Source of the DNA: Welwitschia mirabilis
Taxonomy: Eukaryota; Gnetophyta; Gnetopsida; Welwitschiales
Length of the DNA stretch: 64,000 nucleotides
NCBI GenBank assembly: GCA_051453625.1
Contig: JBOZIK010000001.1
Location: forward strand, 211,622,438 to 211,686,437
Direction: 5' to 3'
Shown here: positions 57,540 to 64,000 of the stretch, one piece after another
How the letters are laid out: every line of letters begins with the position of its first letter
Position numbering within the stretch: position 1 is the stretch's first letter
The notes under the pieces: generated by a model
What the model was told of the DNA's origin: nothing
What the model saw: only the letters and a program-made list of their open reading frames with translations
The model's database searches: none
Translations under genes and position numbers: made by a program

Positions 57540-58750
57540 GAAAAGGCTTTTTTTTCTCTCTTTTTTACTTCCCTTTTATTTTGACAATATGGTTAATATC
57601 CATAATGGCATTTTAAATATTATTATTGTTCAATATGGATTCATGAATTTTTCTAAATTTCTCATTCATAGTGTTGTCAATTTCATACTCTATTTTATTT
57701 TTAAGGATATCTTGTACAATATGATTCATATTCATGTAGTTTTAGTTATGTCCTCATACATTATGATATTGGCAAAATAGAACCTCATGATATCACTTTG
57801 GTTTTAGTGTAGTAGGATCACATTGTTTCTAAGAAGGTAATGTTTGCTTCCTTTAGTAGAATGATTTTCAATGTTTCTACTATATAATTGTCAATTTTGG
57901 TGAATTTTCTTTTAGGTACATCTCAATTTATATAATTAAGATTGGTTTTAATGATCTTGTCTCTAATTTGGAAAAATGGCAAGTTTTTTTTTCCCTTTTT
58001 TTTTCCCTTAAATGAAGTAGCTTCATTAAAGTTTTGTTAATTTTGTCATACCAATGAAATCAAGTTCATGTTATTAGATGTCTTTTGTCCCATAATTATG
58101 ATTTTTCTTTTGTCTTAATTGCCATTGTTGGATTTTTTTTCTTTTTTTAGCACACATTTTTCTTCTTTAACACATTCTATTCTCTTTATCAAATCCATAG
58201 CTTGTTAAACATTTTGAATTCCTACACTTATATTTTTAGATATAAATGTTAAACAATATTTTACAAAGAGATACCCTTGCCTTTATTTAATATTACATCT
58301 TCCAATTATAGATTTGTGAATTTTCAATGTTGTGTATATTGTGTAATATCATCTTTAGTTTTTTTATGTAGGTTAGCTTGATATTTTGGAGAGATGTTAT
58401 GGCTTATGTTAATAACATACTACTTTAGAAAAGTTTTAGACATCTTCCTAAGGCTTTTAATCAAATGGATATGATATCACATATTTCTACAATGGTAGTC
58501 AAGCAATGGTGTTTCTATATCAAAATATATTCTATGTAAGCTATGAGTATATCTAAAGTCTCAAATGTGTATTTTTAGATCTCTTATAACTATAAAACTA
58601 TCAGATTTTAGTATTTTAGATGGTGTAAGCTCTCTTTTGAGAGCAAGAGGATGCATTGGAGGATAAATAATGCATTTTTGCCAACATTATTTTCATAGGT
58701 AACTTTTTCTATGGAATCAATGGCTTTATAGATTGCTTGAAAATTCATGG
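57540..58750 (-). pseudogene. Gag of the split Tat-lineage element (minus)
   Basis: From 57,776 the minus strand reads FCQYHNV, a stop, GHN, a stop, NYMNMNHIVQDILKNKIEYE. This is the C--H---GH-T--C knuckle-like motif at the gag C-terminus of Tat elements, with the usual helix behind it. Upstream (58,100-58,750) weak capsid-like text is present, including KALGRCLKLF and ITSLQNIKLTYIKKL, in the position of the SL-G-A--WF and I-SW--L motifs. Identification rests mainly on the C-terminal motif and gene order. 58,750-59,360 is leader. Confidence 0.62.
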
Positions 58751-59360
58751 AATTATTAGCTAAAGGATTTCTAACATCATTTCCGCTTAATATGCATCCT
58801 TCTATGGTTCATATTTCTTTCATTAGTTGTCTTATTTTTCCTTTTTCTATTATATAGATTTTGGTATTTCTTAATCAGTGATGCCCTTTTTTTTCAAAGA
58901 GTTCTTTGAAAGCTTTAATGTTAACTTTGTTTTCCTCTTCAAACTTTTGTCTTCCTCATCAATGCCTACAACTTTATCATTGTCTACAAACCCTTCTTTA
59001 TTTTCTTTAGGTATAAATCCTTACTATTGAGGTTTAAAGTAGCATAAGCTTCTAGCACCTTTTCATTACTCATATGCATTTAAAGGATTTTTTAACCATA
59101 GCTTGTCATAAACGTTTTTAGAAATAGGTTAATTTCTAGTGACTAGTGGTTTTCAACCATTACTATATCTCTAAAGAAGAATTTTCAACAAAAGGAAAAT
59201 GTTGCGGGATTTGTTTTAATAGGGAATAATGATTGTTGAAAAATACAAGAAAGAGGATACAAATTTTTGAAATTTCAAAACGTAAAAAACAAAAAAGAAA
59301 AAAATAATTAGACTTTAAAGAAAATGAAAAATTTCAAAACCTATAATAAAGTATTTAATG

Positions 59361-59380
59361 GTTCTATTAAGCATGCCAAT
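59361..59380 (-). other. Primer binding site of the Tat-lineage element (decayed)
   Basis: Minus strand ATTGGCATGCTTAATAGAAC, eight bases inside the LTR border, resembles the TTGGCACGCCCAGTGGGACC type of plant Tat elements with only C-to-T and G-to-A changes. Confidence 0.6.
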
Positions 59381-59388
59381 TTCGTGGC

Positions 59389-60010
59389 TGTCAATTTTGA
59401 TCACTTAATTCTTTCTAATGTTTGTGAATAACAAAGGAATTAATCCAAAATTAATACTTATTCTTAATTGAATATGACTTTCATGGAATTTATTTAAAAA
59501 GAAATGCTTCAATAAAGGTTAAAAATCCAAAAAAGATAAAACAACTCATAAAAGATAATTGTAGGCAATCAAGAAGAGCTTTATTAATGGTTTTTACTAT
59601 TTACAAAACAATTCTTTTGAATGTTGTCACAAATTTAATGATTTTTAACAACTTTTTTAGACTTTTACTCTTTGATAGCTTCGAGGATAATGATATATAA
59701 CTAATAATGTGATAAAACATATATAAGAGAATATTTGCTCATTACCTTCCTCTTGTAGCTCTTTGTAAATGTTTCTTCACATTAGCTTTAGTCTCCAAAA
59801 AGTTAGGTAGTGAGGGACATGTGATAGGTTTCTTACTATTTTGATCTAAACTATTAGTTGTTAATAATATCTTGGATTCACAATTAAAGACAAATAGATA
59901 GATAGATTAATAAATTGACAAATTTGACAAAGTGTCATATTTATAGATTATAGGTGACAAATACACTTATTGATTAACAGACAATTGACATGTTTAATAG
60001 ATCAAAGACA
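59389..60010 (-). repeat. 5' LTR of the Tat-lineage element (right copy)
   Basis: On minus it begins TGTCTTTGATCTATTAAACA and ends ...GACA at 59,389. It matches the left LTR as listed there. The length is about 620 bp. Confidence 0.68.
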
Positions 60011-60269
60011 TAGGGAAAGCTCCAAGAAAGAAGTGAGATAGGGGAACTAGAAACAATTTTGTGATAAAGTACAAGCTTAGTAAATTTCCTTCATTAATGA
60101 AATATAAATAATAAACAATAGAGGATTTGATCATATCCATGCAAGATGGATCAAATTCCAAAGTACAAAACAAACCATAACAAACTCATACAAGTGGTAC
60201 ATAGGCATACCATAGTGCCATTATTGGAAAACAACAATACATATTATATTCTTGAAACTCTTCCTTCAT

Positions 60270-60800
60270 GTTAAGACTAGATCTTGCAAAGTCTTCAGAT
60301 TAATCTTATGAAACACTAACATCAAATGGAACCATTCAACTAAGCACTAAGCAAAAGCACAAGCTAAGCACCAAGTTGAAGAAGAACAAAGCCAAACACT
60401 AAGTCAAATTAGATTTAGAATCCATTATGTTCTTCATTGTTGTTTTCTTCTTCCTTTGGTTCATTCTCAATAGTTTCTATCATGAATGTAGATTGTTTTT
60501 GTTTATCATTAAGTAAGTCATAACATGATGTCAGTAGCTTATGGCTTTATTTTTCCTTCTTCTATAGTAGTAACAAATCTGAGCTTTTGTTCTAGTGAAG
60601 AACTTCCTTCTATTCTGTTTTAAAAATAAAGCACCACTTTGTTCAACTTGATTCAATTTTCTTACTAAATCAAGAAGTGTAGAAATTGTACTTTCAAGGA
60701 AGCATGATATCTTCTTCAATGTAAGTACAATGTGTTCATATGATAACCAAAGACCAATCAATAGAATGGCTTTAGCATCATCATTAATCAACTACTAGAA
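60270..60800 (-). pseudogene. Copia gag remnant (minus)
   Basis: The frame 60791-60531 reads MINDDAKAILLIGLWLSYEH, then STLLDLVRKLNQVEQSG and FFTRTKAQICYYYRRRKNKA. This matches the copia gag pattern D--A--LL-SLP-SYE-----L with a Leu-rich helix and a zinc knuckle. Both the second and the last Cys of the knuckle are Tyr (TGC/TGT to TAC/TAT), the His is Asn, so it cannot bind zinc. The N-terminal part is missing because a CACTA-like end begins at 60,790. Confidence 0.77.
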
Positions 60801-60985
60801 ATATTGGCCTTATAGAGCTTTTTAAGGCATTTAGTTTAACATACACCTTAAATGAAGTTAAGGGAAAGTTATTTAAGGTGTTCGCTTAGATAAATGCCTT
60901 AAAATCACTTTGGAATTCCTTTCAACATGTTTGTTGTTTATGAAGTATTGTTAAGGCGCTTAAAACAAACGCCTTGAAAAGTACC
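60790..60985 (+). mobile_element. CACTA-like terminus with three subterminal hairpins
   Basis: AACTACTAGAAATATTGGCC (60790-60809) resembles the plant CACTA terminal repeat CACTACTAGAAAT. Three imperfect hairpins follow: 60824-60849 (AAGGCA...CCTT), 60875-60900 (AAGGTG...GCCTT) and 60953-60975 (AAGGCG...CGCCTT, a perfect 6-bp stem). Repeated subterminal palindromes are typical of CACTA elements. The opposite end (TTTCTAGTAGTG) is not seen in the window, so the extent to the right, possibly including the gene at 61,428, is unknown. Confidence 0.6.
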
Positions 60986-61119
60986 TGAAAAGCAACTCAA
61001 ACTTAAAAACAAAATTAATTCGCGTATATCAAAACCCTCTTTTAACCGATTTTTCATTTGACATCAGGCATTTCTAGATTGTCTAGTACATCCTCGAGGT
61101 TGTTGGGGGCATCTCGCTA

Positions 61120-61427
61120 TGCCTCTTGACTAATGTTACGGGGTTCTGGCATATGGGCGGTTGCTTTGGAATTTAGGGCTCTAAAATCAAAGCTGGAAAA
61201 ATTTACAATCCTGCCCTTGATGCGTTACAGAGCGTTTGGAGAAGCTCTTCTATCTAGAGTGCGGTGAACAAAAAATCTTCTCAGAAGACTCTTATTCATG
61301 CTCCGAGGCTACTTCCTCCTTGTACTCCTCACGCATAGACTCCAGTTTCGATCGTAAGCTAAAGCCGAAATAGAACTTTAATGGAGGATCCCTTGAGGTT
61401 AGAAGCATTGGAAGGATTTTAAAGCTG
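61120..61427 (+). promoter_or_regulatory. Probable promoter/5' UTR of the 226-codon gene with a uORF
   Basis: The base composition changes at about 61,020 to higher GC with retained CpG. ATG at 61381 opens a 13-codon upstream ORF (MEDPLRLEALEGF) stopping at 61422, six bases before the main ATG at 61428. Such a close uORF usually reduces initiation at the main start. No convincing TATA box is seen. Confidence 0.5.
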
Positions 61428-62108
61428 ATGGACAGTGACAGATTGATGGCTGCTAAGCTCATGGTCATGGTCAAGTTGCAGGTTGTAGGAGGAGGAGGCG
61501 GTGGAGGAAAAGGAGGAGTTTTCTTTATGCGTCGAAGTAAATTTATTATTTACACTTCTTCTGTGGCAAAGATTTTGGTTTCCGTTAAGAATAAAAACCC
61601 TAGTAGAGGCTCCAAATCGTCAGCTGCTAAAAAGTCTTTTGGGGGATTCTTTGCTTTCTTCAGAAGGAAGAAGAGAAAGAAGAATAATAACAGTGGAGAA
61701 GAATATTATAACGATAAAGTTTCAGATGCTACTACTTCACATGCGGACTCTGCTCGAATCTTTGAAAGCATTTTGCCAAAATTGAAGTCCTTTATCGCAG
61801 ATCAGAAAAGCTTCTCCGGTTTCAGGTTTGCATGGCATGAGAGTAAGGGTTACATAGCTTCCGACAATAATAATATCATTTTTTCTGCCCCAAGCGAGTG
61901 GAGTGATCAGCAGTTTAATGATTTTAAGGCCCCATATATGGGGAAAGATGCACGTGTTGGAGAAAATCGAAGCTACAGATGGATGAAAGATTTTACCAGT
62001 CCGATCAAAGCATTAATGCGCTCTCGAAGCCAAAGGCTGGAATCTCCATTTCATCCTTCACAACATCAGCTTGCTTCTTCACCTCTCATGGATCTCTACC
62101 AGGGGTAG
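61428..62108 (+). CDS. Unknown protein, 226 residues (possibly spliced to a second exon)
   Basis: An unbroken 226-codon frame in a GC-richer island. Residues 20-31 are a Gly run, 71-86 a basic Phe/Arg/Lys stretch (GGFFAFFRRKKRKK) suggestive of a nuclear or membrane-surface signal. Residues 105-210 look globular: ARIFESILPKLKSFIADQKS, SGFRFAWHESKGYIASDNNN, then YRWMKDFTSPIKALMRSRSQ. Codon use and the absence of damage contrast with every transposon frame here. I do not recognise the family. ATG 61428 has G at +4. The frame may continue by splicing: a donor GTAGGA at 62106 and an acceptor TTGTAG at 62433 would replace the last codon by about 14 new ones ending at TAA. Without transcripts the terminal structure is open. 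Confidence 0.6.
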   Translation: MDSDRLMAAKLMVMVKLQVVGGGGGGGKGGVFFMRRSKFIIYTSSVAKILVSVKNKNPSRGSKSSAAKKSFGGFFAFFRRKKRKKNNNSGEEYYNDKVSDATTSHADSARIFESILPKLKSFIADQKSFSGFRFAWHESKGYIASDNNNIIFSAPSEWSDQQFNDFKAPYMGKDARVGENRSYRWMKDFTSPIKALMRSRSQRLESPFHPSQHQLASSPLMDLYQG

Positions 62109-62795
62109 GAGTCGTATTTTGTCTTTAGTTCAGGATGCTTTGCACGCATTTTGCATCATTAGTGTACATTATATGGAACACAGTCGATTCTCGTGTGGAA
62201 ATGGATTAACCCTGTCAATTCATTTATTTCTGAGCCAGAACTCTGGTACTGACACAAATGGTCAAGTTTTTCAGTTTCTTTTGCTGTATTCTCATCAGTT
62301 CAATGTAAATTATGGGGAAAAGTACTTAATTCTCAAGCTGCAATTGGTTCATTAAACTAACTTCATTTTGCTGTTGCTTTTTGCATCTTTCTCTGCATCT
62401 TTAATTGATACACTATTGTTTTTTGCTCTTGTAGAGGATACATCATTTGGATATTCAAGTTGAAAGTTCCGTAATAAATCTAGTACTAAAACCGCAACTT
62501 CAAAGAAAGGAGATCCAAAGAAAATAACACTCTGCTCACTGAGATTCTTCAATCATCGATCACACTGAATATGTTTTTCAAAATGGCTGTTAAATACTTT
62601 TAGCAAATTGGAGAAGATGCCCCCTGCAGAGCCTCATGGCGTTTCATTTGTTGGCTACACTATTAGCATTATCAGTTGATTCTACCCTGCTCTCAGCCTA
62701 CATCGACAAGGTGCTTCCTACGCTCTCTTAGCAGCCTTTATTGACTAGTCCTTGACAGGCCCATAGGTAGCTAACTCTTCTATAACAGAGACTCT
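62109..62795 (+). other. Intron/3' UTR or intergenic sequence behind the 226-codon frame
   Basis: A pyrimidine-rich acceptor (GCTCTTGTAG at 62,424-62,433) is the only clear signal. 62,600-62,795 has higher GC and short broken frames without a recognised motif. Confidence 0.35.
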
Positions 62796-63055
62796 GTCAA
62801 GTAGCATGTTCCCTCTTTGTCACTTGTGGATTACATCTTTTAAGAAGTGGAAAAAGGATGACAATGCTGAAATTATAATTCTGAAGGTGATTATGTCCCT
62901 TTACCACTTTATGATAGCTTCTTCTGTAAATATAATTAGAAATGGTTTGTGATTTATTATCAATATTTGTATTGATGTTTTTTTTGTCTTTTAGGGTGCT
63001 GGAACAGCATTCTTTGCTAAAGGGGATTTGCGGATGTTTAACAGTGGAAGAGTAG
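62796..63055 (+). pseudogene. Remnant of a 3-hydroxyisobutyryl-CoA hydrolase-like gene (two exons)
   Basis: Exon-like piece 1 ends at 62886 (LWITSFKKWKKDDNAEIIIL, then K) before a GTGATT donor. Piece 2, 62995-63055, follows a TTTTAG acceptor and reads GAGTAFFAKGDLRMFNSGRV before a GTAAGA donor. Together they match the crotonase-fold segment of plant 3-hydroxyisobutyryl-CoA hydrolases (valine catabolism, peroxisome or mitochondrion), in which FKKWE-D--V-L-ILKG is followed by G-AFCAGGD. Here CAGGD is FAKGD, which destroys the oxyanion-hole Gly. No neighbouring exons are seen, so this is a genomic, intron-bearing fragment. Confidence 0.62.
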
Positions 63056-64000
63056 GTAAGACTGCGCAAGTATATAAAGCCATTGGAGGCATACTGTGAT
63101 GAGGCTAGCAGATCCAGCAGATTTGGAAAGCATTGTTTATGCCTAGTAAAATTACAAATGAATAGATTTACTCTACATGTCTTCTTTTCTTGATTTTGGA
63201 ATACAATTTGTATTATACTCAAAATAGTACTAATGAACAAGTATATAAACAATGGTCACTATAAAAGTTTTGGTGTGATGGAGCTATAAGAAATAGGGGG
63301 TGATTTATTTCACTAGATCCTAATCTTTTCTTGCCCAAGAGCTTAACTGCTACTAGTTCAAATTCAGTCTACTTCCTAGTTTTCTCGTATTTATTCTCAT
63401 TTCTAAGATTTAATTTACAAGATTGAAAGAAGAACAATTTAACTAAATAACAAGAAAACGCTAATGGAGATTCCTTGCTATAGGAATCAGACATGCTGAA
63501 GTGGAAGAGATTTTGCATATATTAAACAAACCAGTTTCTGTTATCTCCAACTGCTGTACATAATTTTTTAATTAAACATTTCAAGTTTCGATTAAAATTC
63601 AGTTTGTAATTTGATAATTAGATTTCTCTGTAATTGTTAATCGTCTCAAGGAATTTTGTATTTTTAGTTTTGTAAATTTTTGGAAGAACTTTTTTTTAAT
63701 TTATAAATGTGATTCTTAAGTTACATAGTTTGATAAATAATTAGGGATTTATGTATTTTGTAGGATTCTTCTAATTAAGATTTTATTAGATTTTCCTTCA
63801 TTTCCAAATTCTTAGTTTCATTCATTTTTAACCGTCAATTCTGAATAAGATATAAAATTAATGTGTTTAATTTTTACTTCATCAAGCCTATTATTTCTCT
63901 TAATGAAAATTTATAATCTATATGTTAATTCCTTGTAAAATAATAAATTACTAAAGATATTCTTAGAGAGATTAATATTAATTTATACTTAATGAATTTA
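63056..64000. other. AT-rich segment without an assignable feature
   Basis: No frame, repeat border or RNA gene can be supported. A long minus-strand frame at 62,797-63,252 overlaps the hydrolase remnant and resembles nothing. Confidence 0.5.

Larger units (their letters stand above)
22498..60010 (-). mobile_element. Tat-lineage Ty3/gypsy element split by nested insertions
   Basis: LTR-like blocks at 22,498-24,000 and 59,389-60,010 match each other in direct orientation. On the minus strand, from right to left, they enclose a primer binding site, gag, protease, then (after nested elements 1-3) RT, RNase H, an extra archaeal-type RNase H and integrase. The extra RNase H between RNase H and integrase is diagnostic of the Tat/Ogre lineage. 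Removing elements 1 (29,826-37,517) and 2 with its own insert (38,070-55,320) leaves about 12.5 kb including gaps, a normal size for that lineage. All domains carry stops and several catalytic residues are lost. The one-element reading is inference from order, strand and LTR match. Confidence 0.72.

Noticed and set aside
57538-57780. 80-codon plus-strand frame
   Set aside because: It is antisense to the gag C-terminal motif of the Tat element.
22498-60010. A target-site duplication for the Tat element
   Set aside because: The bases outside the inferred LTR ends do not match (left border is uncertain), so none is claimed.
61501-62355. Two further plus-strand frames overlapping the 226-codon gene
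   Set aside because: They are alternative frames of the same DNA with poor composition; the 226-codon frame starts earlier and is longer.
62797-63252. 151-codon minus-strand frame
   Set aside because: It overlaps the hydrolase-like exons on plus, has no family motif and looks like chance in AT-rich sequence.
1-64000. tRNA, rRNA, CRISPR arrays, bacterial operons or organelle genes
   Set aside because: No cloverleaf with both boxes, no rRNA core sequence, no regularly spaced repeat array and no organelle gene was recognised.

Overview
This is a stretch of a large, AT-rich, repeat-dominated plant nuclear genome. The evidence is decayed Ty1/copia, Ty3/gypsy, LINE and CACTA-type elements of plant type, spliced nuclear exons and plant gene families. 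Very old and deeply nested retrotransposons, sparse genes and a possibly very long intron suggest a gymnosperm (conifer-like) genome; that is inference. Nothing prokaryotic (operons, CRISPR, ribosome binding sites) is present. At least twelve N runs interrupt the sequence, several of them at repeat boundaries.

Layout. 1-960: 3' end of a plus-strand copia element. 1.0-3.2 kb: three copies of an anonymous repeat. About 4.84-11.57 kb: a whole but decayed minus-strand copia element with an LTR pair, gag zinc knuckle, integrase, RT and RNase H. 12.4-13.7 kb: LINE RT on plus joined to a LINE C-terminal segment on minus. 14,007-16,375: a compact LTR element with only a gag domain (TR-GAG-like). 16.6-19.6 kb: a tandem duplication, a large inverted repeat and a foldback (MITE-like) element. 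20,800-21,246 (minus): first coding exon of a plant BPI/LBP-family secreted lipid-binding protein, with its promoter.

22.5-60.0 kb is best read as one minus-strand Tat-lineage Ty3/gypsy element broken open by later insertions. Its 3' LTR, integrase, archaeal-type RNase H, RNase H and RT lie at 22.5-27.8 kb; its protease, gag, primer binding site and 5' LTR lie at 56.8-60.0 kb. Two related gypsy elements sit between: element 1 (plus, 29.8-37.5 kb) and element 2 (minus, 38.07-55.32 kb). Element 3 (plus, from 44,371) is inserted in the 5' LTR of element 2. Elements 1-3 share LTR-end motifs, decayed tRNA-Asp-type primer binding sites, a conserved linker protein and a conserved 3' non-coding block, yet none shows RT or integrase. 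They look like a non-autonomous gypsy family; element 3 still shows gag, protease and an extra ORF.

60.5-63.1 kb is the second genic island: a copia gag remnant cut by a CACTA-like terminus with three short hairpins, then a 226-residue plus-strand ORF of unknown family (61,428-62,108) preceded by a 13-codon uORF, then two decayed exons resembling 3-hydroxyisobutyryl-CoA hydrolase. The rest, to 64,000, is AT-rich with nothing I can assign.

The two probable host genes share no pathway that I can see. Most biology here is retrotransposon nesting and decay by G-to-A and C-to-T change, which has hit primer binding sites and catalytic motifs.
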